Of a DNA stretch of 64,000 nucleotides, positions 23,403 to 33,130 are shown in pieces (within the stretch, counting starts at the first letter, position 1; each line of letters opens with the position of its first letter). The stretch lies in assembly GCA_947311845.1 (NCBI GenBank), contig CAMZMU010000012.1:4986192-5050191 (forward strand). The letters are read 5' to 3'. A program made the translations under genes and the position numbers. Below the pieces are notes generated by a model, which saw only the letters and a program-made list of their open reading frames with translations, did no database searches and was not told the DNA's origin. The DNA comes from Poa pratensis. Its lineage: Eukaryota > Streptophyta > Magnoliopsida > Poales > Poaceae.

Positions 23403-25012
23403 CAGTGGCGGAGCCAGTAGTTGAACTGAGCCGGGTCGAACAAATAAGGTCTAAAAAAATTTAGGCAGAAAACTAAGTGTATTCAACACAAGAAAGGTCC
23501 AAACATATTCAATTTAATATTTCATCAAGCACAAGTACAAACTGACTACAAAGAAGAAGAAAACTACATAAAAAATAGTGCTACATTTTGATAAGATAGT
23601 ACCATTAAGTTGAATCCATGTTGGCAAGACGAAAGTGTCGAGGAAGATGACCTCTACGATCATTGTAGGAATGAAAACGTAGCATAATCTTCTTGTCATC
23701 AATTTTTGCAAATATCTCTTTCTTAACATAGCAAATCATCAAATTATTGAGCCAATCATCCCCTATCCTGTTTCGAAGACCTGACTTTATAATATTCATG
23801 GCCGAGAAAACTCTCTCAACTGATGTTGTTGCCAAGGTAATGTCAACACAAGTGTAATAAGGCGATAGGCCAATGGAAATGTCAAATGTTGTCTCTTCTG
23901 AACCAACTTGAGAGCAAGACCACTCAGAGTATCACAAGCTATGAATTTAGGACTTCTATTCATCACATCAACATATATGTCCAGTTCGTCAACCAAGAGA
24001 CAACAATCATGTGAAGTGAAATCAGCAGAGTACATAGTTGCAAGCTCAACTAGCTTATCATTATCAAAACTGCTAAATGAGTCTCTAGGATGGAGGCATG
24101 CAGTGCACAATAATAGGGGTGTAGAAGTTTTAGAAAATCTATGATTCATCTCACTTATGTTTCTGTCAAGCACCTCATTAAAGAGTTGTACCTTGAATAA
24201 CCCCTAGCCAGAATGTTGTCATCCATGTTCGGTACAATAATATTTCTTCCACTACAAAAGTTAGTAGCAACAATCAACAGAGGCTCCCATCCATCATCTC
24301 TCAATTTCTGCAATAGACTTTTAACTGAGACAATCATATTCATAGCACTCACTATGTTCTGATCCTTGCAAAATCCATGCATCTAGAAATGACTGCATAT
24401 CCGGACCAAATTTTGTTTTGGGGAAATTATGACCATGCAAACGATTACGGCCTCTAGACAAATATGCCCATCTCATTTTATCTCTGATTTCAGGGGTACC
24501 ATATTCATCAATTCGTCTCCGAACTCTAGGATCGGCAACGGCATTTGCTAGATCAAAGATTTCAGCAACATTTGCTTGTTGAGTGTCCTGCAACATAGAA
24601 ATCGAAATCAATCTTTGAGCAATCTCTGCAGCCGTATCCACTCGGCCAATTCGGCCTCTTCGTCGGTGTCCATCGAAGCGAGGCGTGCAGGGCTGCAGGA
24701 GTGCAGGCCACCAGATGGGGCGCCGACCGCCAGGAGATGAGGCAAGGCGCGGGCGGGGCTTCGCGGCGAGAGAGACAGGGCCGGCCGGGCGGGGGCGCGA
24801 AGCGGGCTGGCCGTGCGGTGCGAGGGCGGCGGCGCTGCGATGTCGAGTTGGGCACGATGGGCAGAGGCGAGAGCAGAGAGGAATTAGGTCGAGTTGGGCG
24901 CGATGGGCAGAGGTCGAGCTGACTTTTCTTTTTTCTGGCATCTGATTTTTTTCTCGCCCGAGCTGAGCCGAGTCGACCGACCACCCTCGACCCCCTACTG
25001 GCGTCGCCCCTG
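23403..25012 (-). mobile_element. hAT transposon, 1.61 kb, with defective transposase
   Basis: The left end CAGTGGCGGAGCCAGTAG is mirrored at the right end by CAGGGGCGACGCCAGTAG (read on the minus strand). The 8-bp target duplication CCTACAAG is exact on both sides (23395-23402 and 25013-25020), as expected for hAT. The interior holds a minus-strand transposase remnant. The internal length is well below that of an autonomous hAT. Confidence 0.92.
23600..24941 (-). pseudogene. hAT transposase (ZMYM1-like) remnant
   Basis: Minus-strand frames in three pieces. The GC-rich N-terminal piece (24321-24941) contains DPRVRRRIDEYGTPEIRDKM and GRNRLHGHNFPKTKFGPDM. The middle piece (24155-24382) contains SLLQKLRDDGWEPLL. 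The C-terminal piece (23605-24173) ends in the hAT dimerisation block: LPLAYRLITLVLTLP then, after a shift near 23833, ATTSVERVFSAMNIIKSGLR and LNNLMICYVKKEIF. The TTF zinc finger and much of the catalytic core are missing, so it cannot be active. It fills the hAT element at 23403-25012. Confidence 0.82.
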
Positions 25013-25020
25013 CCTACAAG

Positions 25021-26788
25021 CAATTAAAATTGTTCTTTTGAAGATTATATCCAGAACCCAAAGAAGTTTGGTGCGACTTGTTCATTGAATTTGATCTCCC
25101 CATAAAATTCAATTAGCCATGCCAGTCTCCACCTGTTGAAAACCTACAATCTAAATGGGTGCACACATGACACACATCTGCAGTCCAGTACATGAACGGA
25201 AATCTTCGCTCTCGTGTGTGCGGGCACGGTACGACACGTTCCCACCCCCTCTCTCTCCGGGTTTAGCTGCGGATTCTCTGCGGCGTCATCGTACTTTGCC
25301 CCTTTGGTGTGTGGCTAGCGGTCACGGAATGACCGGTCGGTCGTCACGGAATGCATATGCTTTTCTTAGCGTTGCTTGGGAGCTGATCCAAGGGAGCGGC
25401 AGTGTCTTCGCAATCAAGGAGAAAACAGCAAGGAAAACCAAAGCCACGTCAGCGGCTGGCCGGTGGGGCCTGAACTTTCTTTTTTATTTTATTTCTCTAA
25501 TTCGCAAATGCATTTTTCTATCATAGTGCTCAATGCGTGTACCCCCTCCCTTCCCTCGTGCATTCATTTCTCTTTCAAGCAGGGCAGCCGCATCTGCCTT
25601 TTGACCTTAATTTCGCTGCACCATGTTTCCTTCGAGTAGGCTCTATACACCGTATCATGATACGTACAGAATGAGGAGTAGATTAGTAGCATTCGTCATG
25701 TTCATGTTTCATGTGAGCCGCTGCGTCAACGGTGTATTAGATGTGCATATGCACAAGTTTACATTGAGTGTGATCATGATTATAAGTTTACGACTGTTTT
25801 TTTTTGGGAGAGGGGTGTACATCCGGATATTACACCTGCATAACGGTGGGTACACCTGAATCACTTGCTATTCGCTTACCACAATAGAAATTACAAGGTC
25901 ATCAACATTCACAGTGGCATGCACAAACCACACCGTCGTGGCACACGAGAACAGTAAAAAGGATGACCGATCGAAGGATCTATCGAGGACATAAAATTTT
26001 AACCGCCTCTTGTCAGCCGTTGGAATTACAAGACCCATGCGAGAGCAAGGTACCATGATCCACTCTTCATACTCGTAACCAATGGTATTTTCCGACATAT
26101 CATGAGTTTGCTTGCCAAATTAAACCCATATACAAGGGACACCATGTTTTGACTCATAGGTTTAGATGCACATGCACTCTTTATGTAAAACGCATTTTGA
26201 ATTTGTTTCTAGAAAACATAGGGGTGTACATCCGGATATTCAATGTCCGCACACAAAGTTTAGCGATAAAGTATTTGTTGTGGACTGTGTACAAAGAAAT
26301 GTCTCGTGAAAAGTCATTTTAGAGCACAAAAAATATCTTTGTACTAAGGTCACAAAACATTTTTTTCGTGAAACTTTATATGCAAACATAAGATATCTAG
26401 ATATACATCCTATTTGTTAATATTTTATTTAGAAATTGTTTCTTAAACAGTGGGTCTATCTGAAACTCTTACGGAATCTTAATGGGTTCCTTTTTTTACT
26501 TTGTTTGGATTTAGTTGTCAGGCAACCCCTTCTTACAATTTTGGCCAAACTGGATGGGCATGAACCAGAAAAGACCAAAGACGGATTCGATTTGCTGACT
26601 TGGTATAAAGCAAAGTCAGTTGTAAGTGGGACTCACCATGTCAGGGACTCAAAGTCATCCAAAGTCAGTCGTGCCAAAGTTAGCTAATCCCAGTCTACCT
26701 GAGACCGACCTCCTAAATAGTCTCATATGGAGTAGCTAAGTTGTATCATGCATGTGGACAATCACAATTTCACTAGCCACTGACGTGC
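25021..26788. other. Intergenic, no gene recognised
   Basis: Mixed sequence without a convincing frame. The phrase 'ggggtgtacatccggatatt' occurs at about 25813 and again at about 26220. The stretch around 25550-25650 resembles about 30370-30470 (see the segmental duplication entries). Confidence 0.5.
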
Positions 26789-26804
26789 AGAATCACAATC
26801 TCAT

Positions 26805-27693
26805 ATTATGTTAGATCGTGTCACACACCGTTCCCCTCTCCCCGAAAGGCGACCGACAGGCGACCGACAGGCGAAAGGGAGAAAGCCCACTTTTCTTGCG
26901 CGGCCGGCGGCCGGATCGGCGGTCTTCTCCCTCTCCGGCCGCCGTTGAGGCGGTGGGGGAGTGGAGGGACCTCCGATCTGTGCTTATGGCCTGTATATAG
27001 TAGAGTAGGGCTCCCCGGCGGCGTTGGCAGGGTGGTGGTGGCGGCGGCGCTGTGGAATAAGGGGGTGGTGACCGGAGCTTCTTCCCCATCTCGACGAGGT
27101 CCTTTGGGACGGAGCCGACGAGCTTCCGGAGTTCCGTGCTCCTGGATCTCTGGATCCGGTGGGCTCTGGTGTCTTGGCGGTGATGGCGAGGCGGCTGCGG
27201 CATCACCGTCGTTGACTTTTGTTCCTCCGGCTTCGTCTCCGCTTCGGTGGTTGCTGCTCCTTCGCCATCGAGAAGCTTGTGGGGTTCTGTACAGGAGCGA
27301 CGACAGCGTGGGATCGGTTCTAGAGCAGGGGAGTTGGTCTGTTGGTGGCAGATCCGGTGCGAGGTGGTCGATTCTTCGACGTCTGCGGCCGGATTGGAGG
27401 GGGCGAGCGCCGTGGCCGAGGTTCTTTCAGTGTTTCAGGTCCTGGCGTTTGACGGCGGGCGACTCCTGCGGCTCTCTACATGTGTGGGGGTGCTCCTTCC
27501 TCCGGGCTCGACGGCGGCCGGGCTTCTTCTTCTCTGCCGGCGTGGCTGGCGGCGGGGAGCGGCGACAGGCTTCGCGGTGGTTCAGCTTCTTTGCCGTTGT
27601 TCTGGGTGTCCTGTTCCGGCTGTGTATGCCTGCGTGTGTGCGCTGTGTTGTTTGCCTCTGGCTTTGATTGTACGCAGGTTTACGCTAAAAAAA
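26805..27693 (+). mobile_element. Non-autonomous, A-tailed retroposon, GC-rich
   Basis: An 889-bp insert ends in a run of A (27686-27694) and is flanked by an exact 16-bp duplication AGAATCACAATCTCAT (26789-26804 and 27694-27709). The interior is GC-rich and transcript-like. Long open frames such as 26945-27667 are probably composition artefacts. An A-tail plus a long target duplication indicates LINE-driven retroposition; the parent is unknown. Confidence 0.8.
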
Positions 27694-27979
27694 AGAATCA
27701 CAATCTCATGCACATACACGCGGCTTAACCTATTATTGCTCGTGCCTCCTGTGTGCAGTTAGCAACGTTGTTAATTTATTGTTCCTAAATGACGCGATTT
27801 CATTAGGTGCTGATTAGACGGTCATGACGAGGAGTCAGAAAGTCAAGCACAGAATTAGGAAATTAAGAAATGCTAATCAAAGGCATGTCGCGTGCGCTGG
27901 AGTACTGGTTTAACTAATTAATTAACGCCTGCTCCTTTGCGAGGCAACCAGATTAGATTAATTAATCCCGAGTGGATTA

Positions 27980-28547
27980 GAGCAAGTACAATAGAGTCCA
28001 ATCAGCAGGCTGTAAGGATTTAAATATTATATTTGTGCTTACATGGAGGAGAGAGAAGAGGAGAGAGAAGCTAGCTGCAGCACGTGCTTCTAGACACATT
28101 GTGAGAGTGAAAAGTGGATCATGTCTTAATAAAGTAGCATATCTTTATAGCTAACTACTCCCTCCGTTTCTTTTTAGTATGCGTTCTGGGTGAAGAACGG
28201 ATACCAAGGTAAGCATGCGAGAAGCTAAATTAGAGGCTGTATGGACTAATTTATCCTTGGTGCATTAATTCCATGCATGTACAGCTGCCGTGAAAACCAT
28301 GCATGCACTGGTTAATCTTGCCTCCCTCCGCTGCAATCAAAGCACGCATGGCCAGCTACACACGTCAAGTGGGGGTATATTAGGAAATTAACAACACAAC
28401 GCAAAGTAAAAAGGAAAAATTTAGAAAAGCTAGAACGCATAGTAAAAGGAAACGGAGGGAGTATTATACATGTTGGCTATAGTGTTGGCTATATATGACA
28501 TGACAATGCCTTATAGCCGGCTGTTGGTTATACTACTGTACTTGCTC
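27980..28547. mobile_element. Tourist-like (PIF/Harbinger) MITE interrupted by a Stowaway
   Basis: Ends GAGCAAGTACAATAG and its complement 'actgtacttgctc' are flanked by the 3-bp duplication TTA (27977-27979 and 28548-28550), as for PIF/Harbinger elements. Removing the inner Stowaway at 28158-28461 leaves about 264 bp. Confidence 0.8.
28158..28461. mobile_element. Stowaway-type MITE nested in a Tourist MITE
   Basis: Starts CTCCCTCCGTTTC and ends in the complement 'gaaacggagggag', with TA on both sides (28156-28157 and 28462-28463). Subterminal 'tagtatgcgttct' pairs with 'agaacgcatagta'. At 304 bp it is longer than the usual Stowaway. Confidence 0.88.
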
Positions 28548-28629
28548 TTAGGGTTCTTTTATTGCTGGTTAATCCATGACCAATGATGAGGTTTCTCTCT
28601 CTAAAATGATAATGACGAGGTGTGCATTG

Positions 28630-29181
28630 CGCCATCTCATCTGACTGGACGATGGATCTGTGGCGGACGCACGAGGAATCTGCCCCTTCCCGCTGGTTCT
28701 ACCAGTGTGCTACTAGACTACTCATAATATGAAGTAACATACCCTAATATCATACGTATAATATTAGTCTATGTTATTATCTCCATATTAATTGGTACTT
28801 TGGTAGTTAACAAACACACTCTGTCTGGAATTACCCGGTTTCGTCAAGATCAGACTTTAAAGTTTGAGCAAGCATACAGATTTAATATCAACATCCATAA
28901 TGTAAATTTTATTTGAGTATTAGATATAAATATTTGTCAAAACATGCAGGAATCTATATGCTAGCCGTACGTAAAAGAGTGAGCATCAAAGGATGGACGC
29001 GAACTAACGATAAAACAGATGGGGATACTATCGGCGGAGGAAACAGTCAAATAAGTGGATGACAGTGACATATTGACGATCAAAAGGATGTACTGTAAAA
29101 GTAGGAGCAGCTAGCTCTGGCCGGCCGGTCCTTGTCCAATACGTACATTGATGTTGTGGGGTGGCCACCATTGATTAATCG
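28630..29181. other. Intergenic with a possible worn MITE
   Basis: No gene. Text at about 28708-28800 ('ctactagactactcataata' and on) resembles the interior of the Tourist MITE at 32202 but lacks clear ends. Confidence 0.4.
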
Positions 29182-29194
29182 TCATAGCTCACTT

Positions 29195-30283
29195 TTTTTT
29201 TTTTTGAACAAGGAGAAGGACCCCGAAGGGTCCAGACTGCATTTAGTCGGTGGGAATACAAATTACATCAAGGACCTCAAAGCAAACGAAAATTACAACC
29301 AAGTCCTTGGACTTTACAAAAAGGACCTCAACTAAAGAAAAAGAAGTGCACTCAGATCCTTCTCCACCGGAATTGCACAGCTCGACGCAGCGGCCGTCAG
29401 CTCCATCGCCGGGGACATGACCACTTGGAAATAGAGCGACGCTGGGTGCCGCGGCGGAACTGAAGAGGGGCCTCCGCAGTGGCTCGACGGCCTGGAGGTT
29501 GAACACGCCATGACGCAAGAAACGCCACAGCACGGAGTGGCTTCTTTTGCCAAGAATAACAGCGGCATGAACTCGCCGCCGTTGATGAACTCCGCATATT
29601 GCAGTCAGGAAATCTCCCCGAGGAAATCCAGAAGCAAAACACCAATCTTTCTTCCCACAACCACTGCGACACAGAAAGAAGAGTGCTTCCGCTCCAGAAA
29701 ATCCAGCAAACCTAGCCCTCTGCTTCCGAAAGAAAAGCCCCAACCCGCCATCAAACTCCGGACTTAAGCCACAGTCCAGAGGAGGCAGATCAATCCAATA
29801 GATGTAGTAGAAGACTAGGGATTTGGCCTTATTGAGAAGGTCGCCAGAACTCTTCTTCCCCACCAGCTCCAACCACAGGAGCTCAAACTCAGAAAGAAGA
29901 AGAACAGCTCGAATCCAGAGCTGGCCAGAAAGCCCAAATTCGATACCTCCGATGCGAACCTTATTTGGAGAGATGCGCACCTTCGTCGACGTCACTTGCA
30001 GCATCGCCTGCCACCAGCGAGCAGCAGCTAGGAGGAAGAAGGCAACGGCGCGGCGGATCCGGTCGCGAAGATCCTCCGACCTACTCTCCTTCAGCACGTA
30101 GCCACACGCCAAGAAGGCAAAACCTATCTCTAAGCCTAGATCTACTATGTACAGGATCAGCCTACCACCTATTCCATCTCCTCTCCGGCCGGCGGAGCCT
30201 CCGGTGAGCAGGGAGGAAAGGGGCGGCGACGGCGCTCTCGAAGCGACTCTCAAAGCAGAGCAGAGGGGAGAGAGGAAAGACCA
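29195..30283 (-). mobile_element. A-tailed retroposon on the minus strand carrying a 336-codon frame
   Basis: A T-run at 29195 (an A-tail on the minus strand) opens a 1.09 kb insert flanked by the exact 13-bp duplication TCATAGCTCACTT (29182-29194 and 30284-30296). Its 5' part, read on the minus strand, has a leader-like 'ggccggagaggag' followed by 'ctgtacatagtag', loosely like the retroposon at 26805. The whole insert looks like a reverse-transcribed RNA. Confidence 0.8.
29243..30253 (-). CDS. Uncharacterised 336-residue frame inside a retroposon
   Basis: One uninterrupted minus-strand frame from ATG at 30253 to a stop at 29243 spans nearly the whole retroposon. The product is rich in Leu, Phe and Arg, with hydrophobic stretches near residues 30-50 (LILYIVDLGLEIGFAFLACG) and 315-330. 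I recognise no domain, and no reverse transcriptase or nuclease motif. The frame may be open by chance in GC-rich sequence, or may be a family-specific protein or a retrocopied gene. There is no independent evidence that it is translated. Confidence 0.3.
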   Translation of the reverse strand: MRVASRAPSPPLSSLLTGGSAGRRGDGIGGRLILYIVDLGLEIGFAFLACGYVLKESRSEDLRDRIRRAVAFFLLAAARWWQAMLQVTSTKVRISPNKVRIGGIEFGLSGQLWIRAVLLLSEFELLWLELVGKKSSGDLLNKAKSLVFYYIYWIDLPPLDCGLSPEFDGGLGLFFRKQRARFAGFSGAEALFFLCRSGCGKKDWCFASGFPRGDFLTAICGVHQRRRVHAAVILGKRSHSVLWRFLRHGVFNLQAVEPLRRPLFSSAAAPSVALFPSGHVPGDGADGRCVELCNSGGEGSECTSFSLVEVLFVKSKDLVVIFVCFEVLDVICIPTD

Positions 30284-30482
30284 TCATAGCTCACTTGGGG
30301 CAAAGCTTTGGATGAGAGTGACCCTAGCTTTGGTGCTTGTCTCCCCGGGCGTATGTGTGCGCCCACCTCCTTCATGTCATGCATTCTTTTCTCTTTCATA
30401 GGTCGACAGCCGCATCCGCCTCCAAGCCTTTTCGCGGCACCATCCATGCCTCTACGCACTGTAGGATACTTGCATGATTATA

Positions 30483-30605
30483 CTCCCTCCGTTCACAAAA
30501 GAATGTCTCAACTTAGTTTAAATTTGCATGTATCTACACACTAAATCATGTCTAGATACATGCAAATTTGAGATAGGTTAAGACATCTTTTTTAAACGGA
30601 GTGAG
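30483..30605. mobile_element. Stowaway MITE
   Basis: A 123-bp palindrome starting CTCCCTCCGTTCAC and ending 'taaacggagtgag', with TA on each side (30481-30482 and 30606-30607). The interior 'tttgcatgtatct' is mirrored. Confidence 0.92.
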
Positions 30606-30607
30606 TA

Positions 30608-31150
30608 TATAGTAATGGGTTGTTGAAAGAAAAATGTATGATGATCCACTCTATTGTACACAACAAGTAATAAACAATGAACGAAAGTTGGATCAACATA
30701 GAGGACACGAGTTTTAACGTGAAACCTGAAAAGGGAAAAGCCACAGACGTCAGCCGGTGAAAATTAACTATATCAGGAGAGGTTATAAAAGTCGGGATTT
30801 ACAACAGTTCGACTTATCCCAAACCGGCGGCTTACAAGATATATCTATAGTGGCGAAGGGCATCCCTTCGTTCCGGCAGAAGTAAGCCTTTATTTTGATT
30901 AATTTGGATCACAATAAAATAATAGTCATGTGTATTTTCCAATTTGTCTTGTGAAGCTACATGCGATGGATTGGTGCACCTAAGCCGTCTGACCTGACAT
31001 GTGACCCACCCGCATTGACTGAGTATAAATAGAGTTTTCTTAGGCTTGCATCGATTTTGTCGTCAAATCGTGAGATAGAGTAAAGAAAGGGACAATGGTA
31101 CTTAACGTTTGTCAATCAACGCGTCTTTTTTTACTTGTCTTATGCTTTAC
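30608..31150. other. Intergenic
   Basis: No coding frame or repeat end recognised. A short 'gatccactct' phrase echoes about 26058, as part of the loose duplication described elsewhere. Confidence 0.4.
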
Positions 31151-31450
31151 TACCTCCGTTCGGAAACATAGGATGTTTTTGCTTTTTTCAGATTTGAATG
31201 TACTTAGACGTGTTTTAGTGTGTATATTCATTCATTTTACTTTGTATGTAGTTCATACTGAAATATGTAAACCATCTTATAATTTGGAACAGAGATTTTC
31301 CATTCCAAATTATAAGATGTTTTAGTTTTTTCCAGATTCACATATACCTAGACGCGTTTTAGTCTCTTTGTTCATTCATTTCAGTACGAATCTAGTCCAC
31401 ATTAAAATATTTAAAATATCTTATAATTTTATAATTAGTAATGGGAGTAC
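31151..31450. mobile_element. Stowaway-related MITE, duplicated or rearranged
   Basis: Starts 'cctccgttcggaaacatagg' after TAC and ends 'taatgggagta'. The interior repeats 'tagacgcgttttagt'-type and 'ttcattcatttt' blocks twice (about 31206-31232 and about 31348-31382), with a central 'cttataatttggaa' palindrome at about 31276-31316. This looks like two related elements fused head to tail. Confidence 0.6.
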
Positions 31451-31673
31451 TTGGCAAATAACTTAGGCCCCGCTTGGATAAGAGTTTATTAACCAAAACG
31501 ACAGGCTAGAATTACGGAGCAAGAGAGGCCACGCTGAAAATACGGAGGAATAACGAAGCGCGTCGGAAAAATATTCGGAGCTGTCACGGCGAACCAAGTG
31601 GGCCTTACAGAGATACGGGAGAAACCACACTACGCGTGCTCTTCGTAGGAAGATTTTCTTCCAACAAGATGCG

Positions 31674-31985
31674 GCTATTTTTTTTAAATAATACACGAAA
31701 ATTATTTAATTCCGGAAATAATACGCGTTTTTATTTTTTTTCAAAAATATTACCCAATCGGTCGCGGCGAAACCGACAGGACCTAGCTTTACCAGTGGCG
31801 TGTATACGTGAGACACGCCACTAGTCGTCTTCGACGTGACCGATTAGGGTCCTGTCGGCTTCGTCGTGACCGACTAGGTCCTGTCGGTTTCGTCGCGATC
31901 GACTGGATCCTAGTTTTGAAAAAAAATAAAAACGCGTATTATTTCTGGAATTTAATTAATTTAGTGTATTATTTAAAAAAATAGC
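31674..31985. mobile_element. Small non-autonomous Mutator-like element
   Basis: Long terminal inverted repeats (about 75 bp) begin GCTATTTTTTTTAAATAATA on the left and mirror on the right. Flanks give a 9-bp duplication with one mismatch: CAAGATGCG (31665-31673) and CAAAATGCG (31986-31994). Subterminal units contain CCTGTCGG repeatedly. Both features are shared with the 4 kb element at 44257-48229. Confidence 0.82.
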
Positions 31986-32201
31986 CAAAATGCGTATCTA
32001 TATAAAGACTGTTCCATGATTTGTCCATATATACAATCCGCATCCTCCCGAATCTCCCTGTTCAAGTTCTTTTGTGTGTGAATTGTTCTAGATCTGGTTG
32101 TCACGCAAGCGGTTTGTAATTAAAGCCATAGACATAGACAGTAGCCATCGATGTGCCGCCGTGGAGACAAACGGTCGTGGCATCTGATTAGGCGCTGATT
32201 A

Positions 32202-32474
32202 GACTAGCCATAGTGGGAGTAACATAAGTAGTATCATGCATGCCACGTTGGCAAAAAGATGACGTGTCACTGCAGTTAATGAGGAGAGAGATGGTAGTGG
32301 TATCATAGGTAGATACCATAACATAACGGATTCCAAGACAGGATGTGTGTGCAACCTAATAAATACACTAGTATATGATACCAAAAATATGTTACTACCC
32401 ACTATGAAACTAGTAACATAGACTAGTATCATATGCATGATACTAGTGTATGATACTCCCCACTATGGCTAGTC
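32202..32474. mobile_element. Tourist-like (PIF/Harbinger) MITE
   Basis: Inverted ends GACTAGCCATAGTGGG and its complement, flanked by TTA (32199-32201 and 32475-32477). Length 273 bp; the interior contains 'gtaacata' and 'tagtatcat' repeats in mirrored order. Confidence 0.88.
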
Positions 32475-32551
32475 TTAGAGAAACGGTTATGGCAAGGAGT
32501 CAAAAAGTGAAGATCAGAACTAGAATCACGAAAAACTACAAAGTGTCTCGA

Positions 32552-32740
32552 CCGTTTTTTCGAAATGGATGGTATACCCCGCCTCTACATCCAAAGGATG
32601 CACACAGCCGTTTCAATTTATTAATAATAGGAAAAACACGAAACCACCAAACCCTTACAAGGAAGTACATCGATCAACTAGAAGAACCACCGTCCAGGCG
32701 AAAACTCGCTACACCTACAAACCTGATGAAGGGGGTGGAC
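32552..32740 (-). mobile_element. 3'-terminal fragment of a LINE-type retroposon
   Basis: Starts with a T-run at 32555 (an A-tail on the minus strand), then 'ccgcctctacatccaaagga' and 'tgcacacagcc'. The same kind of text marks the 3' end of the LINE at 34706 ('ggcctctgcatcaaagagat', 'gcacacagcc'). Only about 190 bp can be assigned. No target duplication was read. Confidence 0.6.
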
Positions 32741-33004
32741 TAATCAGAGCCAATGCCCTGACCTCACGCACCTACGCACATCATCTAAATCCGGAGACGA
32801 AAGGCATGCCACGGGAACAACTAGAATTGATTAATCAATTGCCCAAGTGGATTAGGGTGCTTAGTTAGTTTATTGCTGGTTAATCCATGACAAATGAGTT
32901 TTCTGTTTGAAAGAAGGAAATAATAAGGTATCCATCACACCGTCCCGCTTGATAATCCCCCTTGTTCCCCTCAATGTGATAACCGTTTATCAGTTTGTTT
33001 ATTA

Positions 33005-33128
33005 CTCACTTAGATCCTAAATGTAAGCATTTTTAGTCTTTTTTGACACATGTATCTAGACATGTTCATGTCTACATACATATGTATAAAAAAAGATTAG
33101 AAATACTTACATTTAGGAACGGAGAGAG
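33005..33128. mobile_element. Stowaway MITE
   Basis: A palindromic 124-bp element with ends 'ctcacttagatcctaaatgt' and 'acatttaggaacggagagag', flanked by TA (33003-33004 and 33129-33130). The centre 'agacatgttcatgtct' is mirrored. Confidence 0.88.
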
Positions 33129-33130
33129 TA

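Larger units (their letters stand above)
27790..28620. repeat. Segmental duplication, copy 1 (disrupted by nested MITEs)
   Basis: Blocks here such as 'gctgattagac', 'aaggagtca'-like text, 'aaaggcatg', 'gtggattag' and 'tttattgctggttaatccatgac' recur in the same order at about 32175-32930. In this copy a Tourist MITE entered at the 'gtggaTTA' site. Confidence 0.7.
32170..32935. repeat. Segmental duplication, copy 2 (disrupted by other insertions)
   Basis: Collinear with 27790-28620: 'gcgctgattag', 'ggcaaggagtcaaaaagt', 'aaaggcatgcca', 'gtggattag' and 'ttattgctggttaatccatg'. This copy is interrupted by a different Tourist MITE and by a LINE 3' end, and has no insert at the 'gtggattag' site. Confidence 0.7.

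Noticed and set aside
26945..27762. Long plus-strand frames (240 and 171 codons) in GC-rich sequence
   Set aside because: They overlap in different frames, are rich in Arg/Gly/Ser/Ala, lack any motif, and lie inside an A-tailed retroposon.
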